Assembly: GCA_027483445.1 (NCBI GenBank)
Contig: JAIXUS010000052.1
Coordinates: forward strand, 1 to 64,000
Source: Bacteroidota bacterium
GTDB lineage: Bacteria > Bacteroidota > Bacteroidia > M30B66
DNA: 64,000 bases
Reading direction: 5' to 3'
Under the pieces are notes generated by a model. That model searched no databases. It saw nothing but the letters and a program-made list of their open reading frames with translations, and was not told the origin of the DNA. Of the stretch, positions 16,148-24,025 are shown piece by piece. The translations under genes and the position numbers were made by a program. The first letter of the stretch is position 1, and every line of letters begins with the position of its first letter.

Positions 16148-17418
16148 AAGTGTTTAAATTCGGTGGTGCCTCGGTGAAAGATGCTCAAGGGGTAAAAAAT
16201 GTCGCTGAAATTGTGAAGCAGCACCTTGCTGAACAGCCACTGCTCGTAATCTCAGCAATGGGTAAAACAACAAATGCCCTTGAGGAAGTGTTACAAGCCT
16301 TTTTCAAACGCGAAAACAATACCCAGCAGCTTTTAGAAAAAGTGCGTGAATACCATTATTCCATTGCAGAAATTCTGTTTACCCGGGAAAATCCGGTTTG
16401 GGACGAACTAGAGAACTTGTTTGCCGAATTGTACTGGGCCATCGAAGAAACACAGATAAAGTCGTACGATTATGAATATGATCAAATTGTTTCTGTAGGC
16501 GAATTACTGAGCACTCGAATTGTTGCAGCATATTTTGAACAGGCGGGGATTCCTGTTCAGTGGCTCGATGCACGCGATTTAATCAGAACCGATGATACAT
16601 TCCGAGAGGGCAATATTGATTGGGAAATCACCCAAAAACAAATTCAGGACAAAGTAGGAAAGCTGAAATCCAACAATCCGAATGTAGTGGTCATTACTCA
16701 AGGGTTTATCGGAGCTACTTCCGAGAATTTCAGCACAACCCTTGGGCGTGAGGGTTCTGATTATTCAGCCGCCGTGTTTTCGTATTGCCTCGATGCCTCC
16801 GAAATGGTTATCTGGAAAGATGTTCCCGGTGTATTAAATGCCGATCCAAAAGTGTTTAGCGACGCCACCTTAATTGAGGAACTTTCGTATTACGATGCCA
16901 TAGAATTGGCCTATTATGGGGCTACGGTTATTCATCCGAAAACCATAAAGCCACTGCAAAATAAAGCCATTCCCCTTCGGGTGAAATCGTTTGTTAATCC
17001 ACAGCTTCCGGGCACACGCATCAGCACAAACGATCATCGGAATGCCATCCCAACCTATATTCAGAAAAACAACCAGGTGTTAATTTCAATTTCACCACGC
17101 GACTTTTCATTTATCATTGAAGAAAATTTTAAAGACATCTTCAAACACATATCCGATGTTCGGCTGAAGGTAAATCTCATGCAGAATTCTGCCTTAAAGT
17201 TTTCGGTGTGTGTAAACGATGAAACCGAGCGTTTGCAGGCGTTCTTGGTCGAAATGCAAAAACGTTACCTCATCAAATACAATCACAATTGTACGTTACT
17301 CACCGTTCGGAATTATTCCGAAGCATTGATTGAGCGGCTTACTCAACAACGCGAAATTCTTGTTGAAACCCGCAGCAGAAACACTGTTCAAATGGTCTTA
17401 CGCCAATCTAATCATTGA
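16144..17418 (+). CDS. lysC: Aspartate kinase
   Basis: 424 residues. N-terminal KFGGASVKDAQGVKNV is the aspartokinase phosphate/aspartate signature, followed by LLVISAMGKTTNAL, then TTLGREGSDYSAA and WKDVPGVLNADP. The last ~120 residues hold degenerate ACT regulatory domains (LISISPRDFSFI). The enzyme phosphorylates aspartate, the first step to lysine, threonine and methionine. It is monofunctional, with no fused homoserine dehydrogenase. Its start overlaps the GNAT stop (ATGA), and dihydroorotase follows after 3 nt. The overlap makes an operon likely although the pathways differ. Confidence 0.94.
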   Translation: MKVFKFGGASVKDAQGVKNVAEIVKQHLAEQPLLVISAMGKTTNALEEVLQAFFKRENNTQQLLEKVREYHYSIAEILFTRENPVWDELENLFAELYWAIEETQIKSYDYEYDQIVSVGELLSTRIVAAYFEQAGIPVQWLDARDLIRTDDTFREGNIDWEITQKQIQDKVGKLKSNNPNVVVITQGFIGATSENFSTTLGREGSDYSAAVFSYCLDASEMVIWKDVPGVLNADPKVFSDATLIEELSYYDAIELAYYGATVIHPKTIKPLQNKAIPLRVKSFVNPQLPGTRISTNDHRNAIPTYIQKNNQVLISISPRDFSFIIEENFKDIFKHISDVRLKVNLMQNSALKFSVCVNDETERLQAFLVEMQKRYLIKYNHNCTLLTVRNYSEALIERLTQQREILVETRSRNTVQMVLRQSNH

Positions 17419-17421
17419 TAT

Positions 17422-18774
17422 ATGTCGGCATCTTACTGCATCACCAACGTTACCTTAATCAATGAAGATCGCCGTTTTAGCGGTTCGTTGAAAATCAAAG
17501 GGCAATTTATTGAGAAAATAATCGAAGGGCCGCTTGCTCCCGAAGAACCTCTCGAGGGTTATACTATAATTGATGGCCGCGGTAAATGGCTAATTCCCGG
17601 ATTAATCGATGATCAGGTGCATTTTCGCGAGCCCGGACTAACTGCGAAAGGCGATTTGTACACAGAGCCAAAAGCCGCGGTGGCCGGGGGAATCACCACC
17701 TATATGGAGATGCCGAACACCAGGCCCTCGGCTACTACACAAACGCTGCTTAACGACAAATACGCCATGGCGGCCGAAAAGTCCTTGGCGAATTATTCAT
17801 TTTACATCGGGGCCAGCAATACCAATTTGGATGAATTGCTGAAAACAGACCCAAAAACCGTTTGTGGCATTAAAATTTTCATGGGTTCGAGTACCGGCGA
17901 TTTGTTGGTGGATGACCCTGACGCGCTTGAAGCTCTCTTTCGGGATGTTAAAATTTTAATTGCCTCGCACTGCGAGGATGACCCTTTGGTGAAAGCCAAT
18001 CATGCCGCCGCATTAAGCCAATACGGTGAATCAATGACAGCCGCCATGCATCCGGTAATTCGAAATGCAGAGGCTTGCTATCGGTCATCCGCGAAAGCGA
18101 TCGAACTGGCCACGAAATACGGAACACGATTTCATATTTTGCACATCTCAACCGCGCGTGAAACTGAGTTGTTCCGGAACGACATCCCGCTACGCGACAA
18201 GAAAATTACCGCCGAAGCTTGTGTGCACCACCTTTGGTTTACCGATGAAGATTATGCCCAAAAAGGGAATTTCATCAAGTGGAATCCGGCGGTGAAAACC
18301 AGAGCTGATCGTGATGCCGTTCGCCAGGCCCTCATTGACGGGCGAATTGATGTACTGGCTACCGACCATGCGCCCCATACGCTGGACGAAAAAAACGCGC
18401 CCTATATTCACAGTCCTTCTGGCGGACCATTGGTTCAACACGCCCTACAGGCCTTGTTGGAGTTGAGTTTTAAGGGTGTATTTACTCCCGAACTTATCGT
18501 TCGAAAATATGCACACAATGTATCCGATATGTTTTCTATCGACCGACGTGGGTATTTACGCGAAGGTTATTATGCCGATGTGGTTTTAGTCGACCCTGAG
18601 GCTGAGGAGCTTGTGGAGAAATCGAATTTGCTCTATAAATGCGGATGGTCACCTTTTGAAGGAACTACCTTTCGTTCTAAGGTTTCGAAAACTTTTGTGA
18701 ATGGTCACCTTGTTTATGACAATGGAGTTTTTAATGAAGACCAGCGCGGAATGAGGCTTTTGTTTAATCGTTAA
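17422..18774 (+). CDS. pyrC: Dihydroorotase
   Basis: 450 residues, class I amidohydrolase. The first metal motif reads DDQVHFREPG, with Q where most class I enzymes have the first His of H-x-H; this Q form is known in Bacteroidota dihydroorotases. Other ligand segments are intact: ASHCED, FHILHISTA and ATDHAPH. Substrate-binding MEMPNTRPS is present. It cyclises carbamoyl-aspartate to dihydroorotate in pyrimidine synthesis. pyrD is about 24 kb away in the same window. It sits 3 nt behind lysC and 4 nt before a lipoprotein gene. Confidence 0.93.
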   Translation: MSASYCITNVTLINEDRRFSGSLKIKGQFIEKIIEGPLAPEEPLEGYTIIDGRGKWLIPGLIDDQVHFREPGLTAKGDLYTEPKAAVAGGITTYMEMPNTRPSATTQTLLNDKYAMAAEKSLANYSFYIGASNTNLDELLKTDPKTVCGIKIFMGSSTGDLLVDDPDALEALFRDVKILIASHCEDDPLVKANHAAALSQYGESMTAAMHPVIRNAEACYRSSAKAIELATKYGTRFHILHISTARETELFRNDIPLRDKKITAEACVHHLWFTDEDYAQKGNFIKWNPAVKTRADRDAVRQALIDGRIDVLATDHAPHTLDEKNAPYIHSPSGGPLVQHALQALLELSFKGVFTPELIVRKYAHNVSDMFSIDRRGYLREGYYADVVLVDPEAEELVEKSNLLYKCGWSPFEGTTFRSKVSKTFVNGHLVYDNGVFNEDQRGMRLLFNR

Positions 18775-18778
18775 TCAA

Positions 18779-19135
18779 ATGAGGGCTTCCCAATTTATTT
18801 TCTGTGCTGCCTTGTTTTTGGGATTTTGCACAATGGCATGCAATGGCGAAAAGAAGCATCTCGACAAGGCTGTTTTAACAGATACCTTGATGACTGATAT
18901 TTTGGTCGAGTTCGCCATTGCTGATGCTGCCCGTAATTACAGCATTTCTCGGCCCGATTATCCCCGATTTAAGACTGAAATGTTTTATGATGCAATATTG
19001 GCTGAGCGCGGAACAAATCGTGAGGCCTTTGTAAATTCATTGGGATATTACTCAATCCATACCTCTGAATTGCTGGCCATTTTTGAAGACGCCCTCAACG
19101 AGTTGAGCAGAAGGCAGGCTGAGGCTGTAAAATAG
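18779..19135 (+). CDS. DUF4296 lipoprotein
   Basis: 118 residues. The N-terminus MRASQFIFCAALFLGFCTMAC is a lipoprotein signal with a Cys at about residue 21. The rest matches the DUF4296 pattern: LTDTLMTDILVEFAIADAARNYSI, then MFYDAILAERGTNREAFVNSLGYY. Function is unknown. Four nt separate it from pyrC. Its TAG stop at 19133-19135 is itself the first bases of a mobile-element terminus (TAGGGCTTACTG), so the natural C-terminus may have been altered by insertion. Confidence 0.82.
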   Translation: MRASQFIFCAALFLGFCTMACNGEKKHLDKAVLTDTLMTDILVEFAIADAARNYSISRPDYPRFKTEMFYDAILAERGTNREAFVNSLGYYSIHTSELLAIFEDALNELSRRQAEAVK

Positions 19136-19265
19136 GGCTTACTGAAAAACACACAGCACATTTATTCAAGCCTTTCCAGTTTGGTTTGAAAACTCATGTT
19201 CACTGAATTTTAAAGCTCGATATTTCGTTAGCTGGAAGTACAGCGCAACATTCAATGCCCGCGGC
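19133..19265 (-). mobile_element. Mobile-element end remnant
   Basis: Begins with TAGGGCTTACTGAAAAACAC and continues with sequence alignable to the remnants at 14135 and 49792, for example TTTCGTTAGC..GAAGTACAGC. The coding strand would be minus. It directly abuts the DUF4296 stop codon. Confidence 0.6.
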
Positions 19266-19305
19266 TCGAAAGTGGGCATTGTTCACATTTTCATTTAGCC
19301 CTCAA

Positions 19306-19340
19306 TAAAAAGCCGGTTATCTGAGGCTAACCGGCTTTTT
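19306..19340. terminator. Bidirectional terminator
   Basis: AAAAAGCCGGTTA / TAACCGGCTTTTT with a 7-nt loop, between the plus-strand lysC-pyrC operon and the minus-strand stress-protein gene. A- and T-runs on both sides make it work in both directions. Confidence 0.85.
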
Positions 19341-19461
19341 CACAAACAACCAACAACACATTACTATCAACGGAAGCGGAGCAATGTTGTCTATCCTTGA
19401 ATCGTAATTCAAATCAAACAACCTGCTGCACCTTTCTTCCGGAAGATATTTTTAAGCCTGA

Positions 19462-20319
19462 CTATTTAATGGTAATTACCGGAATTCGGGTGTGATAAGC
19501 CAAACCTTTGCTCTTCGATGGATCGATTAATTTGCCCAGCCAACTGCGTTTGTGTGTAATTACGCAAAGCATATCGGGCTTATGATTTCGACGGTAAGCA
19601 TCCACACCAGTGTAAAAATCGTTGTCGTAACGCGTTTTTACCAAGCGATAGGCTAGTTCAGGCATTTTGAGCGATTTTCTCAAGGCTGGAATTTCTTTTT
19701 CGTTCTTGAATTTCAAAAAGGCCTCGCTGGTTGGGAAGGTTGGCTCAACATGGAAGATTTCGACAGTGGCTCCCAGGCTTTGTGCAATTGGCGCAATCTG
19801 CTTTAAATCGCGCTCTACATGCTCTAAATCGCTGGCATATCCAATTTTATTAATCTTTTTTAGGCGGAAATTCTCCGGAATTACTATCACGGGAACCTTA
19901 GATAACTCAACCACTTTTGCAGCCACACTTCCAATGAACAAGCGCTTTAATCCGCTGGCACCAGTGGTTCCCAATACAATTATATCGGCTTTAACCCTTT
20001 TGCAGGTGTCTAAAATCACATCAACAGTGCCCACACCAGGCACAATCTCGCTGCTGATTTTCGCTGCATCAATTTTCCCTTTAAATGACGATACCGCTTT
20101 TTTTACGAAGGTGTCGAGGCTCTTTTGGGCGTAGGCCACTTGGTCGGCAGGTGCCGGAACATACAATCCCGTGAAGGCCGAATCGGGGGCCAATTCCAAA
20201 ATTGACGTTTGGTGCATCACCACCACTTTTGTCGTATTCCCCTGCGCGAGTTGGAGCGCAAAGCGGAGAGCCTTCAGCGCATTGGCTGAAAAGTCAGTAG
20301 GAACCAGAATTGTTTTCAT
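19462..20319 (-). CDS. Universal stress protein, two UspA domains
   Basis: 285 residues from the ATG that gives MKTILVPTDFSANALKAL. An in-frame ATG 54 nt upstream would add a non-homologous tail. Domain 1 (about 1-143) ends with GTTGASGLKRLFIGSVAAKV and VPVIVIPE, the UspA ATP-binding pattern G-2x-G-9x-G-S. Domain 2 (about 150-285) keeps the fold (KIGYASDLEHVERDL, VITIK) but its loop (THKRSWLGKLIDPSKSKG) lacks the full glycine pattern, so it may not bind ATP. Tandem Usp proteins act in energy or oxidative stress. It stands alone, divergent from the glycolytic cluster. Confidence 0.92.
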   Translation of the reverse strand: MKTILVPTDFSANALKALRFALQLAQGNTTKVVVMHQTSILELAPDSAFTGLYVPAPADQVAYAQKSLDTFVKKAVSSFKGKIDAAKISSEIVPGVGTVDVILDTCKRVKADIIVLGTTGASGLKRLFIGSVAAKVVELSKVPVIVIPENFRLKKINKIGYASDLEHVERDLKQIAPIAQSLGATVEIFHVEPTFPTSEAFLKFKNEKEIPALRKSLKMPELAYRLVKTRYDNDFYTGVDAYRRNHKPDMLCVITHKRSWLGKLIDPSKSKGLAYHTRIPVITIK

Positions 20320-20477
20320 GTCTTTATATCTAAGATGAGTTTTCAAATGTAAAATTACTGTCATCAACCACAAGAATAAATGAGTTAACTCAGTGAGAAT
20401 TATGATTTTTCTCAGGAATACAGCTTAGAAAGAGTAGGGTAGGGCGAATGTTGTTGAAAAAGGAATTCGACGCCCTG

Positions 20478-20508
20478 TTGGCATAGTGTCAAAATAACAC
20501 TATTTTCG
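20478..20508 (+). promoter_or_regulatory. pfkA promoter with operator-like inverted repeat
   Basis: TTG at 20478-20480 and -7 box TATTTTCG at 20501-20508 are separated by 20 bp. The spacer contains ATAGTGT-N7-ACACTAT (20483-20503), a perfect 7-bp inverted repeat that runs into the -7 box. The ATG at 20514 is 6 nt past the box. The geometry is that of a repressor operator controlling the glycolytic cluster. Confidence 0.6.
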
Positions 20509-20513
20509 TCGCC

Positions 20514-21503
20514 ATGAAATTCGATTCCAGCATCCAACGCATTGGTGTATTCACCTCAGGAGGCGATGCACCGGGTATGAATGCCGCGGTGAGAGCCGTT
20601 GTGCGCGCCTGTATTTATTACGGAAAGCAAGCCGTGGGAATTTACCGAGGGTATGAAGGAATGATTGAAGGGGACTTGAAATTGCTCGATTCACGTTCGG
20701 TTTCAAACATCATTCAGCGAGGCGGTACCATCTTAAAATCGGCCCGCAGTGCAGAGTTTCGCACTCCTGAAGGCCGGAAAAAAGCATTTGAAAACCTGAA
20801 AGCCCATCAAATCGACGCCCTTGTGGCCATTGGTGGCGATGGAACTTTTCGCGGCGCCCATCTTTTGCACGAAGAGTTTGGTATTCCGGTGGTAGGTTTG
20901 CCTGGAACAATCGACAACGACTTGAATGGTACTGACTTTACAATTGGCTACGATACGGCGGTAAATACAGCCGCTTTTGCCATCGATAAAGTAAGAGACA
21001 CGGCCTCGTCGCACAACCGCTTGTTTTTTATAGAGGTGATGGGGCGGCATTCGGGACAAATTGCTTTACGCAGCTCCATCGCCGCTGGTGCTGAGGCAAC
21101 CATGATACCGGAGCAACCAATGGATATTGATGCCCTCGTTAAAACTCTGGAGACTGGAGCTTCCAGAAATAAATCATCGTCGCTCGTGGTTGTAGCCGAA
21201 GGCGGGAAAACCGGTAGGTCGTTCGATATTGCCAAAGAAGTGAACGAACGATTCTCTCATTACGATACTAAGGTGACCATTTTGGGGCACCTTCAGCGTG
21301 GGGGCTCACCCACAGTGGCCGACCGTGTGCTGGCCTCTCGCATGGGCGTTGTTGCGGTAGAAGCCCTGTTGGGTGGGAAAACCGATGTAATGGTCGGAAT
21401 TGTAAACAATCAGATTAATTTTGCGCCCTTTGCAGAAGCAACGGGAAAAGTCGACAATTTCGATCCCGAAATGTTGCGCATCGCGAACATACTGTCGTTC
21501 TAA
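20514..21503 (+). CDS. pfkA: ATP-dependent 6-phosphofructokinase
   Basis: 329 residues, normal for bacterial PfkA. TSGGDAPGMNA (14-24) and GGDGT (107-111) form the nucleotide site; Gly110 rather than Asp indicates ATP rather than pyrophosphate. PGTIDND (130-136) is the catalytic motif and MGRHSG (176-181) binds fructose 6-phosphate. It phosphorylates fructose 6-phosphate, the committed glycolytic step. It heads a run of seven plus-strand genes for glucan hydrolysis and upper glycolysis; the next gene starts 3 nt after its stop. Confidence 0.96.
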   Translation: MKFDSSIQRIGVFTSGGDAPGMNAAVRAVVRACIYYGKQAVGIYRGYEGMIEGDLKLLDSRSVSNIIQRGGTILKSARSAEFRTPEGRKKAFENLKAHQIDALVAIGGDGTFRGAHLLHEEFGIPVVGLPGTIDNDLNGTDFTIGYDTAVNTAAFAIDKVRDTASSHNRLFFIEVMGRHSGQIALRSSIAAGAEATMIPEQPMDIDALVKTLETGASRNKSSSLVVVAEGGKTGRSFDIAKEVNERFSHYDTKVTILGHLQRGGSPTVADRVLASRMGVVAVEALLGGKTDVMVGIVNNQINFAPFAEATGKVDNFDPEMLRIANILSF

Positions 21504-21506
21504 GTC

Positions 21507-23126
21507 ATGACCGAATCCCGGGTAAATCAAGGATTGTTTCCAGCTAGCGACGAGGTGCTTAACTCCGTGGGCTTTAGGCCTTTGGAGCAGCGCTACTACC
21601 TTTGCGGCGGTGAAATTTTACCCTGGAGTGGCGCTCAACAGTCGGTTTACTCAGCCATATACCGCACACAACCTCAGCCCGAAAGAATACGTTTAGGCTC
21701 TGTGCCCCAACTTTCGGCAGCCGACGCTTTGCAGGTGTTGGATGCAGCCTTGCAATCGTGGGACCTTGGGCGAGGTGCCTGGGCTACCATGCGCACCCGC
21801 GATCGAATTGCCGCAGTACAGCATTTTCTGAAGCTCTTTTCGAATCAAAAGGAGAAGATTGTTACGCTGCTGATGCTTGAGATTGGCAAAAATCGAAGCG
21901 AATCGGAAAGCGAATTTGAGCGCACCGAGCAGTATATAGCCGACACTATTGAAGCGCTCAAAGAAATTGATCGCGATGCCGGAAAAATTGAGCTTCACCA
22001 AGGCATTTACGCCCAAATTCGTCGGGGGCCGCTTGGCGTTGTGCTTTGCATGGCTCCCTACAATTACCCGCTAAACGAGTCGTTTGCCACCTTGCTCCCG
22101 GCCATCATTATGGGCAATTCGGTCGTGTTTAAGCCTGCAAAACATGGAGTTTTGTTGCTCGAACCACTGTTAAAGGCCTTTCAGGAAGCCTTCCCGCCGG
22201 GCGTGATTAACTTCTTGTATGGTGAAGGTAAAGAAGTAGTTAAAGCCTTGATGGAGAGCGGCAAAGTTGATGTTTTGGCCTTCATTGGATCGAGTAAGAC
22301 GGCCGCCGAAATCAAAAAGATTCATCCACGGCCGCATCGACTTCGGTCGGTTTTAGGACTTGATGCCAAGAATCCGGCCATCGTGATGCCCGATGCTGAT
22401 ATGGATATTGTGCTCAACGAATGTTTGAATGGTACCTTGGCCTTCAATGGTCAGCGGTGTACAGCCTTGAAAATTCTCTTTGTACACCGAAGTGTAGTCG
22501 ATACGTTTTTGTCAGGTTTTGTGCGCCTGGTTGAGCAGCTCAAGGCCGGTATGCCTTGGGAAGATGGCGTAACCATCACACCATTGCCTGAACCTGATAA
22601 GCCGGCGTTTTTGGCCGGGCTCATCGAAGATGCCCAAACCAAAGGAGCACGCGTGTTAAACGAAGGTGGAGGCAGCCGCTACCTGAGTTTAGTATGTCCA
22701 ACAGTACTTTACCCGGTTTCGTCTGCCATGCGCATTTACCATGAGGAGCAATTTGGACCCATCGTTCCGGTTGTGCCTTTTGATACAGTTGAGGAGCCCA
22801 TTCGCTACATTACCGAAAGCAATTACGGTCAGCAGGTGAGTGTGTTCTCCCGCGACCCCGACCTGATTGCTTCCCTCATCGATCCGATGGTGAATCAATT
22901 GTGCCGGGTAAACATCAACACCAAATGCCAGCGTGGCCCCGACGTTTATCCATTCAATGGTCGAAAAGACTCCGCCGAAGGCACCCTTAGTGTGAGTGAC
23001 GCGTTGCGGGTGTTTTCGATTCGCACCATGGTTGCAACCCGCGACACGCCGCTAAACCGTGAAATTTTCAATCGTATTCTCGAAGACAGAAAGAGTAACT
23101 TTTTGTCGGACCAATTTTATCTCTGA
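21507..23126 (+). CDS. Aldehyde dehydrogenase, putative NADP-dependent glyceraldehyde-3-phosphate dehydrogenase (GapN-like)
   Basis: 539 residues, ALDH superfamily. Substrate segment PLGVVLCMAPYNYPLNES contains the oxyanion Asn (about 186). The catalytic Cys is in FNGQRCTA (Cys318). FIGSSKTA corresponds to the FTGS turn. Closest by overall pattern to the long GapN-like NADP-GAPDH group, which oxidises glyceraldehyde 3-phosphate directly to 3-phosphoglycerate, making NADPH but no ATP. Oddity: the usual ELGGK motif carrying the general-base Glu reads GLDAK (284-288). This may be a family trait or mean altered chemistry. Its position 3 nt after pfkA supports a glycolytic role. Confidence 0.8.
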   Translation: MTESRVNQGLFPASDEVLNSVGFRPLEQRYYLCGGEILPWSGAQQSVYSAIYRTQPQPERIRLGSVPQLSAADALQVLDAALQSWDLGRGAWATMRTRDRIAAVQHFLKLFSNQKEKIVTLLMLEIGKNRSESESEFERTEQYIADTIEALKEIDRDAGKIELHQGIYAQIRRGPLGVVLCMAPYNYPLNESFATLLPAIIMGNSVVFKPAKHGVLLLEPLLKAFQEAFPPGVINFLYGEGKEVVKALMESGKVDVLAFIGSSKTAAEIKKIHPRPHRLRSVLGLDAKNPAIVMPDADMDIVLNECLNGTLAFNGQRCTALKILFVHRSVVDTFLSGFVRLVEQLKAGMPWEDGVTITPLPEPDKPAFLAGLIEDAQTKGARVLNEGGGSRYLSLVCPTVLYPVSSAMRIYHEEQFGPIVPVVPFDTVEEPIRYITESNYGQQVSVFSRDPDLIASLIDPMVNQLCRVNINTKCQRGPDVYPFNGRKDSAEGTLSVSDALRVFSIRTMVATRDTPLNREIFNRILEDRKSNFLSDQFYL

Positions 23127-23141
23127 ACCAAATCTGAATCT

Positions 23142-24011
23142 ATGCTTTTGATTGCCGACAGCGGATCAACCAAGTGCGACTGGATGCTTATCCAGGACAA
23201 TGAAGAAACCCACAGTTTCAGCACGATGGGCTTTAATCCGTTTTTCCACAATGAAGCGGTTATTTCCAATGCCATCCGCCAAAACAACGAATTGTGCGCT
23301 TTCTCCGACAAGGTAACTATGCTCTTTCTGTATAGCGCCGGTTGTTCCAGTAAAGACCTTAAAATGGTTGTTGAGCGTGCCTTGCGTGCCGTATTCCCCA
23401 ATGCCAATATTTTTGTCGACCACGACCTTGTTGGGGCTGCTTTTGCCACTTGGGATGAAAATCCGGCCATTACCGGAATTTTGGGAACGGGCTCAAACTC
23501 TTGTTTTTTCGACGGCGACATTGTTAAGCAGGCTCACAACGGCTTGGGCATGGGGTATATTTTGGGCGACGAAGGTTCGGGAAGCTACTATGGAAAAATC
23601 CTGTTGCGTCAATTTTTGTCGAACGGACTTCCTTCCGAGCTTCATGAAGTGTTGCGTAAAGAATACAACATGAGTCGCGACGCCATTGTTGAAGGCGTTT
23701 ATATGAAGCCGCACGCTAATGTGTTTTTGGCTTCGTTCATGAAGGTAATTTCCGACAACAAACACCTGCCATGGGTGCAGGAAACCGTCAATCAAGGCAT
23801 GCGTGACTTCCTGCGTACACACATTCAGTGCTACAAGAACTACCAGAAAGTACCAACACACATGATCGGTTCAATTGCTTACTTTTTCGAGGAGAATCTT
23901 CGCAGCACAGCCGATACTATGGGCATCCAGATTGGCACCATCATTAAAAAGCCCATCTTTGGCCTGGTAAAATACCACCTGAAAAATCATTTTCATAAGA
24001 ACATCAGCTAA
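23142..24011 (+). CDS. BadF/BadG-type ATPase, N-acetylglucosamine or hexose kinase-like
   Basis: 289 residues of the ASKHA fold. Phosphate-1 motif LLIADSGSTKCDWMLI (2-17), phosphate-2 GILGTGSNSCFF, and LGDEGSGSYYGK are all in place. The family includes N-acetylglucosamine kinase, and Bacteroidota members are annotated so. Here it lies between pfkA/gapN and two alpha-glucan hydrolases, with fba and pgi downstream. An alternative is that it is the glucokinase feeding this pathway. No other hexose kinase is in the window. Start 15 nt after the previous stop; operonic. Confidence 0.85.
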   Translation: MLLIADSGSTKCDWMLIQDNEETHSFSTMGFNPFFHNEAVISNAIRQNNELCAFSDKVTMLFLYSAGCSSKDLKMVVERALRAVFPNANIFVDHDLVGAAFATWDENPAITGILGTGSNSCFFDGDIVKQAHNGLGMGYILGDEGSGSYYGKILLRQFLSNGLPSELHEVLRKEYNMSRDAIVEGVYMKPHANVFLASFMKVISDNKHLPWVQETVNQGMRDFLRTHIQCYKNYQKVPTHMIGSIAYFFEENLRSTADTMGIQIGTIIKKPIFGLVKYHLKNHFHKNIS

Positions 24012-24025
24012 TTCCGACGTTCCGA

